The translations under genes were made by a program, and so were the position numbers. A stretch of DNA of 60,506 bases from Actinobacteria bacterium Ga0077541 (GTDB taxonomy: Bacteria > Actinomycetota > Thermoleophilia > Miltoncostaeales > Miltoncostaeaceae). Where the stretch lies: the NCBI GenBank assembly GCA_001464995.1, contig LNEQ01000230.1, positions 1-60,506 of the forward strand. Direction: 5' to 3'. Positions 18,522 to 27,313 of the stretch are shown here, piece by piece; the first letter of the stretch is position 1; each line of letters starts with the position of its first letter. Below the pieces are notes generated by a model. It ran no database searches. It was not told the DNA's origin and saw nothing but the letters and a program-made list of their open reading frames with translations.

Positions 18522-21284
18522 CTAGCTCCCGGACGGGGAGGCCGGCGCCTCCGCATCGACGACGATCCGCTCCACGGGGACGGTGCCGGCGGCGGCCCGC
18601 ACCGCGGCCAGCGCCTCATCCGACTCCAGGCGTCCGCCGCGCGCGGCGATCACGAGGATCTCGTCGGCCCGGTGCCCCGTCACGGCGATGGTGGCCGCGG
18701 CGGCGGCGTCGCCGTCGAGCACCTCGCCGCGCGACTGCACGCCGACGGCCTGCAGGCCGTCGATGGCGGCGCGGACCCGGTCGAAGGCGGCGGAACGCGC
18801 CTCCTCGGCCTCGTCGGTCCAGCCGGGCCCGGTCAGGTTCATGGGCGAGAGCAGGATGACGCCGATCGGACGGCGGTCGGCGCGCTCGCGCAGCGCGGCG
18901 ACGAGGCCGGCCGTGCCGAGGCCCTCGTCGGCGACCACGGCGACCTGCGAGACGCCCGGCAGGCTCAGGGGCGCGCGCGCGTCCTCGGGACGGACGACCA
19001 CGCGCGTCACGCCCAGGCCGGTGCTCTTGCGAAGCCGGTCGACCATGTCGTCGGCCATCCACGCCGACATGCCCGTCGGGTAGGTGGCGAGCATGACCTC
19101 GTGGACGTCCTCCTCGGCGCTCACGGCGGCGACGGCGGCGAAGGGGTCACCCTCGACGACGGTCCCGGAGGCGTCGATGCCCGACTCGGCCAGAACCGAC
19201 AGGGCGACCTGCAGGCGCCGGTCGGCGGCACGGGAGTCGCCGTCCTCGTTGGCCACGGCGAAGGTGAACCGCCAGAGGCCCTCGGAGGCGCGGTGGCGGA
19301 CCTCGTCGATGAGCGCGGCGGACGCCACGGTCTCGTCGGCGACGACGACGATGGTGCGCTTCTCGGTCTCGGTGAGCTCGCCGCCGATCTCCTCGGGGGC
19401 GAAGACGACCGCGTGGCGCGCGCCGGGGATGCCGTACTGGTACGGGCCGCCGACCACCTGCGGGGTCGCCTCGAAGTTGAAGAGCGACGGGGGCGAGGAG
19501 ACGAGCCACTCGAGGGTGCGCCCGCGCCAGGGGTTCCAGGGCGCCTTCGGCCCGGACCGCCACGAGGTGATCATGTTGTAGAAGAAGACCAGGAACCCGA
19601 GCGTCATCACGATCGACGCGATGCCGATGAACTGGTTCACCGCTTCGAACCGTTCGTCGTAGGCGGAGACGCGGCGGGGCATGCCCTGGATGCCGAGCCA
19701 GTGCATCGGCATGAAGGTGGCATTGAAGCCGATGAAGATGATCCAGAAACTGATCATCCCCAGCGTCTCGTTGTACATCTTCCCGGTCATCTTCGGGAAC
19801 CAGTAATGGACGCCGGCGAAGATGGTGAAGACGCTGCCGCCGACGAAGACGTAGTGGATGTGGGCCACCACGAAGTAGGTGTCGGTCACCTGGATGTCCA
19901 CGGGGATGACGGCCAGCATCACGCCCGAGAGCCCGCCGATGACGAACACCCCGATGAAGCCCATCGCGTAGAGCATCGGCGTCTTGAGGTGGATCTTGCC
20001 GCCCCACATGGTCCCGAGCCAGGAGAAGATCTTCACGCCGGTGGGGATCGCGATGATGATCGTGGTGATCATCATGGGCACGCGCAGCCACGCCGCCATG
20101 CCGCTGACGAACATGTGGTGCGCCCAGACCCCGAAGCCGAGCACGGCGATGGCCACCGTCGAGAACGCGAGCGCCCGGTAGCCGAAGATCGGCTTGCGCG
20201 AGAAGGTCGCGATGATCTCGCTGATGATCCCGAAGCCCGGCAGCATCATGATGTACACGGCCGGGTGGGAGTAGAACCAGAAGATGTGCTGGTAGGCGAT
20301 GACGTCGCCGCCGCCCGCCGGGTCGAAGAACTGCGTCCCGATGACCCGGTCGAAGAGGGTCATGAACTGCGAGCCGGCGATGAACGGCGTGCCGAAGACG
20401 ACGAGCGCCGAGGTGGTCGCGTTGGCCCACACCAGGAGCGGCATCCGCCAGACGGTCATGCCCGGGGCGCGCATCGTGAAGATCGTGACCAGGAAGTTGA
20501 TCGCGGTGGCGATCGAGCTGGCGCCGACGACCTGGACGCCGACCTCGAAGAGGGTCGTGCCGGTGCCGCCCTGGTTGGCGAGCGGGACGTAGGCGGTCCA
20601 GCCGGCCGAGAAGGCGCCGAAGACCGGGCTGAGGATCATCATCAGCCCGCCGGGGATGAGCATCCACACCGACAGGGCGTTCAGACGCGGGAACGCCATG
20701 TCCTTGGCGCCGATCATGATCGGCAGGATGTAGTTCGCCAGGCCGGCGAAGGCCGGGATGACGAACAGGAAGATCATCACCGTCGCGTGGACGCTGAAGA
20801 GGCCGTTGTAGGTCTCGCCGTCGCCGAGGGTCTGGCCCGCGGTGAAGAGCTCGGCGCGCACCGCCTCGGCGAGGAGGCCGGCCAGCACGAAGAAGGTGAA
20901 GACGATGGCCATGTACTGGACACCGATGACCTTGTGGTCCGTGTTCACCTTGAAGTAGTCGCGCCAGCTGTGGGCGCCGTGCATGGAGTGGTCCTCGCCG
21001 TCCACCCGGCGGCCGGTCATCCACTGCCACCACCAGTCGAAGCAGCCGATGCCGATCAGGAAACCGATCGAGGTGAGCGAGGCCGCGGCCGTGACGTAGA
21101 CCTGTGACACCCAGAGCGGATCCATCCCGAAGATGGTCCGCATGAACCAGATGAGCCCGAAGGAGAAGAGGAAGCTGCCGGCCGACCACAGCGTCGCGCG
21201 CTTCCACCAGTAGGAGAGCGGGCGCGGGTCGACGTGGTGGGCGTGGCCCGAGGGGTCGGAGTGCGTGGGTGCGTGGGTGGCCAT
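18522..21284 (-). CDS. coxA: Cytochrome c oxidase subunit I with tandem USP-like tail
   Basis: Residues 1 to about 600 are a complete heme-copper oxidase subunit I with twelve helices. VHATVMIFLFVIPAF carries the heme a ligand, WFYSHPAVYIMMLPG the CuB His and cross-linked Tyr, HHMFVSGM the other CuB ligands, and DTYFVVAHIHYVF the heme a3/heme a His pair. From about 636 the protein continues for 285 residues with two similar alpha/beta modules beginning RTIVVVADETV and SQVAVVADEGLG, spaced about 142 residues apart. Each resembles a universal stress protein (USP) fold; the tail would lie in the cytoplasm. Subunit I normally ends near 550-580, so this is a fusion, not a misread: the frame is open and the codon bias is the same. 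ATG 21284 follows gaggaccacc. Confidence 0.93.
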   Translation of the reverse strand: MATHAPTHSDPSGHAHHVDPRPLSYWWKRATLWSAGSFLFSFGLIWFMRTIFGMDPLWVSQVYVTAAASLTSIGFLIGIGCFDWWWQWMTGRRVDGEDHSMHGAHSWRDYFKVNTDHKVIGVQYMAIVFTFFVLAGLLAEAVRAELFTAGQTLGDGETYNGLFSVHATVMIFLFVIPAFAGLANYILPIMIGAKDMAFPRLNALSVWMLIPGGLMMILSPVFGAFSAGWTAYVPLANQGGTGTTLFEVGVQVVGASSIATAINFLVTIFTMRAPGMTVWRMPLLVWANATTSALVVFGTPFIAGSQFMTLFDRVIGTQFFDPAGGGDVIAYQHIFWFYSHPAVYIMMLPGFGIISEIIATFSRKPIFGYRALAFSTVAIAVLGFGVWAHHMFVSGMAAWLRVPMMITTIIIAIPTGVKIFSWLGTMWGGKIHLKTPMLYAMGFIGVFVIGGLSGVMLAVIPVDIQVTDTYFVVAHIHYVFVGGSVFTIFAGVHYWFPKMTGKMYNETLGMISFWIIFIGFNATFMPMHWLGIQGMPRRVSAYDERFEAVNQFIGIASIVMTLGFLVFFYNMITSWRSGPKAPWNPWRGRTLEWLVSSPPSLFNFEATPQVVGGPYQYGIPGARHAVVFAPEEIGGELTETEKRTIVVVADETVASAALIDEVRHRASEGLWRFTFAVANEDGDSRAADRRLQVALSVLAESGIDASGTVVEGDPFAAVAAVSAEEDVHEVMLATYPTGMSAWMADDMVDRLRKSTGLGVTRVVVRPEDARAPLSLPGVSQVAVVADEGLGTAGLVAALRERADRRPIGVILLSPMNLTGPGWTDEAEEARSAAFDRVRAAIDGLQAVGVQSRGEVLDGDAAAAATIAVTGHRADEILVIAARGGRLESDEALAAVRAAAGTVPVERIVVDAEAPASPSGS

Positions 21285-21304
21285 GGTGGTCCTCGGTTAC
21301 CGGG

Positions 21305-22072
21305 TCACGGCTGGGCGGGTTCGGTGGTCCCCGGCGCCGGCGCCGGGGAGGCCTGGTCGGCGACCTGGGTCTCGGCGTCCGCGAGCCAGTCCTCGTAGTC
21401 GTCGGGCTCCATCACGACGACGCGCGTGCGCATGATCGCGTGGCCGACGCCGCAGAGCTCGGCGCAGATGACCTGGTAGGTGCCGACCCGGTTCGGATCG
21501 AAGACGACGCGAGTCGTGATGCCGGGCACGACGTCCTGCTTCACCCGGAACTCGACCACGTAGAAGTTGTGGATGACGTCCTTGGAGCGCATCCGCAGCT
21601 CCACCTGACGACCGACCGGCACGCGCAGGTCGCCGCTGCCGACCTCGCCGCCGGGGTACGCGAAGGACCACGCGAACTGCTCGGCGGTGACGTCCACGAC
21701 GAGGCGGTCCTGGGCGAGCGCCTCGTTGTCGGAGAGCACCAGGTAGGCCCAGACGGCCATGACGGCCAGGAGGACCGTGGGGACGAGGGTCCACACGATC
21801 TCGAGCTTGGTGTTGCCGTGCACCGGCGGGCCGTCGCTCTCGTCGCCCGGCGCCGCGCGGAAGCGCCATGCGCTGTAGATGAGCACGACGGTCACCAGCG
21901 TGAAGATGGCCACCGAGGCCCACACGACGAACCACATGAGGGAGTCGACGCGCTCCGCCTGCTCGGCGGCCTGGATCGGGATCCAGTCGATCAGCACGGC
22001 GGTCGCCGCCGTCAATCCCCCGATCACGATCGTGAGGATGATGAGCGGGATGGTGTGGCGGCTCCTCAGCAC
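21305..22072 (-). CDS. coxB: Cytochrome c oxidase subunit II
   Basis: A 255-residue subunit with two membrane helices (TIPLIILTIVIGGLTAATAVLI and MWFVVWASVAIFTLVTVVLIY), the LEIVWTLVPTVLLAVMAVWAY signature, then the external cupredoxin domain. The CuA site is intact: VIHNFYVVEF and CAELCGVGHAIM supply Cys, Cys, His, Met and the acidic residue. No cytochrome c domain is fused; the separate lipoprotein cytochrome downstream may serve instead. It precedes coxA by 20 bases. Confidence 0.95.
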   Translation of the reverse strand: MLRSRHTIPLIILTIVIGGLTAATAVLIDWIPIQAAEQAERVDSLMWFVVWASVAIFTLVTVVLIYSAWRFRAAPGDESDGPPVHGNTKLEIVWTLVPTVLLAVMAVWAYLVLSDNEALAQDRLVVDVTAEQFAWSFAYPGGEVGSGDLRVPVGRQVELRMRSKDVIHNFYVVEFRVKQDVVPGITTRVVFDPNRVGTYQVICAELCGVGHAIMRTRVVVMEPDDYEDWLADAETQVADQASPAPAPGTTEPAQP

Positions 22073-22171
22073 GGCGGGGAACCTATCACGCGTTTCGGGC
22101 CGCGAAAGGGGTCCCCGAACGGGTCACACGTCCCTGCGCCAGCGCGATTCGGCCCCAGCGCGATCGCCCCC

Positions 22172-23365
22172 TCACGCGAGGGCGGGACGGCCGACGACCC
22201 GCAGGGCCGCCGCCGCGCAGAGGGCGAACAGCGCGGCCCCGAGTATCAGGGGCACCGCGATGCCCACGTGCTCGAAGAGCACGGTCGCCAGCAGCGGGGC
22301 GCCGATGCGGGCCGCCCCGCCCACGGACGCGCTGAGGCCGAGCACCATGCCCTGCTCGCGCTCGCCCGCGGCGAGCGAGATCAGGGCGGTGGTGGTGGAG
22401 AAGACGAGCCCGGAGGCGATCGCGAGCAGGGCGAGGCCGACCAGCAGCAGCCACAGGTCGTGCGAGACGGCCACGAGCATCAGGCCGGCGGCGGTGCCCC
22501 CGAACCCTGCGATCATCACGCGGCTCTCGCCCCAGCGCTCCACCACGCGCCCCACGAGGTACCCCTGCGAGAAGACGGCCATCACGCCGATGAAGGTGAA
22601 CAGCAGCCCCATCTGGACCGGGCTGTACGAGAAGCGCCTGTCCCCGAAGAGGGCGAAGGTCGTCTCCATGCCCACGAAAGCGAAGGTCGAGACGAACGAC
22701 AGCCACACCAGGGGAGCGAGGTCGCGGCTGGACAGCGCCCGGCGCACGATCGCCAGGCGAGGCACCGGGGCCTCGGGGGCGGTGGCTCCGGGACGGCGCG
22801 ACTCGGGCAGACGGACGTAGGCGATGACGAAGTTCGCCGCGGCGAGGCCCGAGGCGACGAAGAACGGCAGCCGCTGGTCGATCGTCGAGAAGAGGGCCCC
22901 GATCGCCGGGCCCAGCACGAATCCGAGCCCGAAGGCGGCGCCGATCATCCCCATGCCCTTGGCACGGTCCTTCGGCTCGGTGACGTCGGCCACGTACGCC
23001 TGGGCGGCGGCGTAGGAGGCGCCCGCGATGCCCTGCAGCACGCGGGCGATCAGCAGCAGCAGGAGCGAGCCCGCGAGGCCGATGAAGAGGGCGGCCACCG
23101 CGCTGCCCGCGAGGGAGACGAGGATCACGGGCCGGCGCCCATGACGGTCGGACAGGCGCCCCCACACGGGGGCGAACAGGAGCTGCGCCACCGCGTAGGA
23201 GGCGGTGATGATCCCGATCTCCACGGGCGTGGCGCCGATCTCCTCCGCCCAGAGGGGGAGGATCGGCAGCACCAGCCCGAAGCCGATGAGGTCGATGACG
23301 ACCGTCGTGAAGACGATCCCCAGCGGCGTCAGGAAGAACGACGCCCCGCGGCCGGCCCTACCCAC
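22172..23365 (-). CDS. MFS efflux-type transporter
   Basis: A 12-helix major facilitator protein of 397 residues. The TetA/DHA1-like motif A is GRLSDRHGRRPVILVSL near residue 65; motif C-like GFVLGPAIGAL near 130 suggests antiport/efflux. GTG 23365 lies just after the ctaB stop and puts the first helix (FFLTPLGIVFTTVVIDLIGFG) at the usual place. The track starts it at 24115 because the frame happens to stay open across ctaB. Its place between ctaB and coxB is unusual and its substrate is not evident. Confidence 0.85.
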   Translation of the reverse strand: MGRAGRGASFFLTPLGIVFTTVVIDLIGFGLVLPILPLWAEEIGATPVEIGIITASYAVAQLLFAPVWGRLSDRHGRRPVILVSLAGSAVAALFIGLAGSLLLLLIARVLQGIAGASYAAAQAYVADVTEPKDRAKGMGMIGAAFGLGFVLGPAIGALFSTIDQRLPFFVASGLAAANFVIAYVRLPESRRPGATAPEAPVPRLAIVRRALSSRDLAPLVWLSFVSTFAFVGMETTFALFGDRRFSYSPVQMGLLFTFIGVMAVFSQGYLVGRVVERWGESRVMIAGFGGTAAGLMLVAVSHDLWLLLVGLALLAIASGLVFSTTTALISLAAGEREQGMVLGLSASVGGAARIGAPLLATVLFEHVGIAVPLILGAALFALCAAAALRVVGRPALA

Positions 23366-23367
23366 GA

Positions 23368-24264
23368 TCAGAACGCGTCGACGGCGAGGGCGACGAAGAT
23401 CAGCGCCAGGTAGAGGAGCGAGTAGTGGAAGGTCGCCTTGGCCCAGCCGATCGCGGGGTCGCGGTACAGCCGCCACGACAGGTAGAGGAAGACGAGCCCC
23501 AGGACCAGCGCGCTCACGAGGTAGAACAACCCCGCGGCGCCCGAGGCGACCGGGAGGATGCTCACGGCGATCATCACGAACGTCCACAGGAGGATCTGCC
23601 GCTTGGTCTCCTCGACGCCGTGCACGACCGGGAGCATGGGCACGCCGGCGGCGGCGTAGTCGCGCTTGAGCATCAGCGCGAGCGCCCAGAAGTGCGGCGG
23701 GGTCCAGTAGAAGACGATCGCGAAGAGGATCCACGCCGACAGCGACAGGTCTCCGGTGACGGCGGCCCACCCGACCAGCGGCGGGACGGCGCCGGCGGAG
23801 CCGCCGATCACGATGTTGTGGATCGAGGTCCGCTTCAGCCAGAGCGTGTAGACGCCCACGTAGAGCACCAGGCCGAGCAGCGCGAGCGCCGCCGCGAGCC
23901 AGTTCGACGACAGCCCGATGACGAGGGCGCTCGCCACGCCGAGGGCGATGCCGAACGCGAGGGCGCGACCCGGGGTCACGCGGCCGGTCACCACGGGGCG
24001 GGCGTCGGTGCGGTGCATGACGTCGTCGATGTCGCGGTCGATGTACTGGTTGATCGCGTTGGCGCCGCCGGCGGCGAGGTAGCCGCCGATCAACGTCCAC
24101 AGCACCAGCCACCAACCGGGATTGCCGCCCTCGGCGACGAACATCGCCGCGCCGGTGGTGAACAGCAGGAGGGAGATGACGCGCGGCTTGGTGAGCCGGA
24201 TGTAGTCGACCACCACCGCAAGGGGTCCTGCGGCGACGCCCGCCGGCATGGCGCGGGTCGTCAT
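23368..24264 (-). CDS. ctaB: Protoheme IX farnesyltransferase (heme O synthase)
   Basis: A UbiA-fold membrane enzyme of 298 residues that farnesylates heme b to heme o for the oxidase. DYIRLTKPRVISLLLFT is the family start, GANAINQYIDRDIDDVMHRTDARPVVTG the first Asp-rich site, SIHNIVIGGSAGAVPPLVGWAAVTG and TPPHFWALALMLKRDYAAAGVPMLPVV follow. No CtaA-like heme A synthase is in the window. It overlaps the small upstream gene by ATGA. Confidence 0.95.
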   Translation of the reverse strand: MTTRAMPAGVAAGPLAVVVDYIRLTKPRVISLLLFTTGAAMFVAEGGNPGWWLVLWTLIGGYLAAGGANAINQYIDRDIDDVMHRTDARPVVTGRVTPGRALAFGIALGVASALVIGLSSNWLAAALALLGLVLYVGVYTLWLKRTSIHNIVIGGSAGAVPPLVGWAAVTGDLSLSAWILFAIVFYWTPPHFWALALMLKRDYAAAGVPMLPVVHGVEETKRQILLWTFVMIAVSILPVASGAAGLFYLVSALVLGLVFLYLSWRLYRDPAIGWAKATFHYSLLYLALIFVALAVDAF

Positions 24265-24449
24265 GCGGCGGCCGAGTAGGCGATCAGCGCCACCAGGAAG
24301 ACCACCGGGACGATCGCCCAGACGGTCTCGAGGCGGCGGTGGGCGGCGGTCTCCTCCGGGTCGGCGGCGGGCGCCGGCCCCCGGTGGAAGACGGCGAGCA
24401 CGGCGGGCAGCGCGAACAGGACCGCGAGCACCAACGCCGTCGTCCTCAT
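24261..24449 (-). CDS. Small membrane protein resembling the COX2 hairpin
   Basis: A 62-residue protein too short to be separated in the ORF track, which starts the frame at 24707 over the opposite gene. ATG 24449 gives a hydrophobic N-terminus (TTALVLAVLFALPAVLAVF), a polar loop, and HRRLETVWAIVPVVFLVALIAYS. The second helix and its preceding residues strongly recall subunit II (TKLEIVWTLVPTVLLAVMAVWAY in coxB here), but no CuA domain follows. It is first in the ctaB-cox unit with an ATGA overlap to ctaB. It may be an oxidase assembly or accessory subunit; that is inference. Confidence 0.7.
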   Translation of the reverse strand: MRTTALVLAVLFALPAVLAVFHRGPAPAADPEETAAHRRLETVWAIVPVVFLVALIAYSAAA

Positions 24450-24576
24450 CGCTGTGTCTCCCGATGCGTCAACCCGCGCGAGCATAGCCGAGGCGGGCCG
24501 GGGGGCACCCCTGACAGACGTACGCGTGAGACGGGTACCGGAAGCCCCCCGCGCCCGCCGGGGTAGGTTTCGCCCC

Positions 24577-25857
24577 GTGGAGCGAGCCGACGCCGTGGTG
24601 CTGGGAGCGGGGCCCGCCGGCCTCGGCGCGGCGCTGGCGCTGGTCCGGGCGGGCGCCCGCGTGGTCGTGGCCGACCCGGCCCCCGAGCCCGGCGGGCTCT
24701 GCGTCACCCGCCGGCGGGACGGCTTCGCCTACGACGTCGGTGGCCACATCCCGTTCGTGCGCGACGCCCCCCGGCGCGCCTGGCTCGAGGACCTGCTCGG
24801 CGACGACCTGCGCTGGGTCGGCCGCCCGGTCGCCTGCGTGCGCGACGGCGCGGTCGTGCGCGGGCGCTACCTCGACCAGCGGCCCGCCGGGCCGGAGGCC
24901 GCGGGGCCCCACGACGCGACGGCCCGCGGCGAGCTTGCCTCGCGGTTCGGCGCCGCCTTCGTCGACCGCGTCATGCGGCCGTACCTCGAGAAGGTCGACG
25001 GGGTCGCCCTCGAGAGCATCCCCGGCGACCGGGCGCGGCGCCTGCTGGAGGGCCAGGCGGCGCCCGACGGCTTCTTCTTCCCCGCACGCGGGATCGGCCA
25101 GCTGATGGACGCGATGGCGGCCGCCGCGCGCGACGCCGGCGCCGACATCCGGCTCTCCACGGCGGCCGAGGCGATCCACGCGCCCGGTGGGCGCGTCGCC
25201 GGCGTGCGGTTGGCGGGCGGCGCCGGGGTTGCGGCGCCGCAGGTCGTGGTCGCGATGCCCGCGGCGGCGGCGGCGCGCCTCGTCTCCCCCGGCCCCCCGG
25301 CGGGCGTGCTCGGCCCCGTGCGGATGAGGGCCGTGGCGATCGTGTACCTCGCCCTCGACCGGCCCCGGCTCACCGAGGAGACCTGGATCCAGGTCGACGA
25401 CGCGCGCGTGCCGTTCGCGCGCGCCTTCGAGATCGCCAACTGGAGCCCGCTGCTCGCGCCGGAGGGGCGGACGCTGATCGGCTTGGAGTGCTACTGCCGC
25501 GCCGACGCCGCGGATCCGGTCTGGGGCCTCGGCGACGCGGCCCTCGCACAGGCCTGCGCCCGCGCCCTCGGGGATCCGCTCGGCCTGCTCGACGACCCCG
25601 CGGGGGCGGTGGCCGTGGAGGTGCTGCGGATCCCGCGCGCCTACCCGGTCGCCGACCTCGCCCAGGTGCCCGCGGTCCGGGCGCCGGCGGTCTGGCTCGA
25701 CGGCCTGGAGGGGGTGCACCTCGCGCCCGGCGCCGCGGTGATCGAGGCCGTCGAGGCGGGCGAGCGCGCGGCGGCCGCGGCACTCGGCGCCGGGCGGCCC
25801 GCACCGGGCGCCGCGGGTGTCGCGGGCGGACGGACCGGAGCCCCCGGGGTGAGGTAG
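24577..25857 (+). CDS. FAD-dependent oxidoreductase (protoporphyrinogen oxidase-like)
   Basis: A 426-residue flavoprotein of the amine oxidase/protoporphyrinogen oxidase superfamily. The N-terminal dinucleotide fold is AVVLGAGPAGLGAALALV, followed by PGGLCVTRRRDGFAYDVGGHIPF, typical of FAD enzymes such as HemY and UDP-galactopyranose mutase. FFFPARGIGQLMDAMAAAA near residue 165 and a C-terminal DGLEGVHLAPGAAVIEAVEAGERAA close the FAD site. The final 35 residues are an Ala/Gly/Pro tail. GTG 24577 is the natural start. It could be a porphyrinogen or glycan-related enzyme; the divergent heme O synthase unit hints at heme, but weakly. Confidence 0.78.
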   Translation: MERADAVVLGAGPAGLGAALALVRAGARVVVADPAPEPGGLCVTRRRDGFAYDVGGHIPFVRDAPRRAWLEDLLGDDLRWVGRPVACVRDGAVVRGRYLDQRPAGPEAAGPHDATARGELASRFGAAFVDRVMRPYLEKVDGVALESIPGDRARRLLEGQAAPDGFFFPARGIGQLMDAMAAAARDAGADIRLSTAAEAIHAPGGRVAGVRLAGGAGVAAPQVVVAMPAAAAARLVSPGPPAGVLGPVRMRAVAIVYLALDRPRLTEETWIQVDDARVPFARAFEIANWSPLLAPEGRTLIGLECYCRADAADPVWGLGDAALAQACARALGDPLGLLDDPAGAVAVEVLRIPRAYPVADLAQVPAVRAPAVWLDGLEGVHLAPGAAVIEAVEAGERAAAAALGAGRPAPGAAGVAGGRTGAPGVR

Positions 25858-25867
25858 CCTCACGAGG

Positions 25868-27313
25868 GTGGCGACCACACAGGCACCGGCCGTCCGGGAC
25901 CGGTTCGCGGCGCTGCTGGACCCGGGGCGCGTCATCGACCACCCCCTCGAGCGTCGCCTCTACGGCCGCGACGGCTCCATCGCCCAGGGCGACTGCGGGC
26001 TGGTGGTCCTGCCCGAGACCACGGCCGAGGTGGTCGCGTGCATGCGCCTCGCGCACGACCTCGGCATCCCGGTGGTGCCGCGCGGCTCGGGCACCGGGCT
26101 CTGCGGGGGGGCCGTCCCGCTCGACGGCGCCCTGGTGCTCTCGGTGGCGCGCATGTCGCGCATCCTCGAGGTCGACCCGTCGGTGCCCTGCGCCCGCGTC
26201 GAGCCGGGCGTCCTCAACCTCGACCTGTCGACCGCCGTGCGCCACCTCGGCCTGCACTACGCGCCCGACCCCTCCAGCCAGCAGGCGTGCTCGATCGGCG
26301 GCAACGTCGCCACCAACGCGGGCGGTCCGCACTGCCTGGCCTCGGGGGTGACGGCCCAGCACATCCTCGGCATGGAGATCGTCCTCGCCGACGGCGAGGT
26401 GCTGCGCCTCGGCGGCACGGCGCCCGACCCGCCGGGCTACGACCTGCGCGGGTTCGTCGTGGGCGGCGAGGGCACGCTGGGCGTGGTCACCGAGATCACG
26501 GTGCGCCTCAGCCGCAACCCGCCCCACGTGACGACGATGCTCCTCGACTTCCCCACCGTGGCCGCGGCCGGGGCGGCCGTGGGCGGCATCATCGGCGCCG
26601 GGGTCATCCCCGCGGCGATGGAGATGATGGACCAGAAGATGGTGGTCGCCGTCGAGGCCTTCGTGAGGGCCGACCTGCCGGTGGAGGCGGCGGCGCTGTT
26701 GCTGGTGGAGGTGGACGGCACGGCGGCCGAGGTCGCCTCGCACACCGCGGTCGTCGAGCGGGTGGGCGCCGAGACCGGAGCCGGGCGCGTGCGGGTGGCC
26801 CGCGACGAGGCCGAGCGGGCCCTGTTCTGGAAGGCCCGCAAGAGCGCCTTCGGCGCCGTCGCGCGGATCGCCCCCAACTACTACCTGCACGACTGCGTCG
26901 TGCCGCGCACGCGTCTGGTGGAGATCCTGGCGCGCATCTACGAGATCGGCGCCGAGCTCGACCTCGTGATCATGAACGTCTTCCACGCCGGCGACGGCAA
27001 CCTGCACCCCCTGATCGCCTTCGACCGCCGCGACCCGGAGCAGGTGGAGCGGGTGCACGCGGCGGGCACCCTGATCATCGAGGCCTGCGTCGCCGTCGGC
27101 GGGGTGCTGTCGGGCGAGCACGGCATCGGCCTGGAGAAGCGCGACTTCATGCCGCTCACCTTCTCCGCGACCGATCTCGAGGCGCAGGCGTGCGCCCGGG
27201 AGGCCTTCGACCCGGAGGGCCGGATGAACCCGGCCAAGGTGCTGCCGATCGGCAGCCGCTGCGGGGAGATCGTGCTCGATGCCGGCTCCCTGCCGGAGGG
27301 CACCTGGCTGTGA
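25868..27313 (+). CDS. glcD: Glycolate oxidase FAD subunit GlcD
   Basis: A VAO/PCMH-type FAD-linked oxidase of 481 residues that oxidises glycolate or a similar 2-hydroxyacid. The FAD-binding domain has VVPRGSGTGLCGGAVPLDG, SIGGNVATNAGGPHCLASG and GGEGTLGVVTEITVRL. The C-terminal FAD-oxidase domain has FHAGDGNLHPLIAFD and LSGEHGIGLEKRDFM, with the substrate-binding His residues. GTG 25868 lies 10 bases after the previous stop. It forms glcDEF with the next two genes through GTGA overlaps. Confidence 0.94.
   Translation: MATTQAPAVRDRFAALLDPGRVIDHPLERRLYGRDGSIAQGDCGLVVLPETTAEVVACMRLAHDLGIPVVPRGSGTGLCGGAVPLDGALVLSVARMSRILEVDPSVPCARVEPGVLNLDLSTAVRHLGLHYAPDPSSQQACSIGGNVATNAGGPHCLASGVTAQHILGMEIVLADGEVLRLGGTAPDPPGYDLRGFVVGGEGTLGVVTEITVRLSRNPPHVTTMLLDFPTVAAAGAAVGGIIGAGVIPAAMEMMDQKMVVAVEAFVRADLPVEAAALLLVEVDGTAAEVASHTAVVERVGAETGAGRVRVARDEAERALFWKARKSAFGAVARIAPNYYLHDCVVPRTRLVEILARIYEIGAELDLVIMNVFHAGDGNLHPLIAFDRRDPEQVERVHAAGTLIIEACVAVGGVLSGEHGIGLEKRDFMPLTFSATDLEAQACAREAFDPEGRMNPAKVLPIGSRCGEIVLDAGSLPEGTWL

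Noticed and set aside
17832-21107. 1091-residue plus-strand ORF opposite coxA and coxC
   Set aside because: Composition is His/Arg/Asp-rich with no domain; it exists because the coding strand has strong third-position GC. The minus strand holds clear oxidase genes.
24261-24707. 148-residue version of the small COX2-like protein
   Set aside because: The extra N-terminal part lies opposite the start of the FAD oxidoreductase and has no sense; ATG 24449 gives a proper membrane protein.
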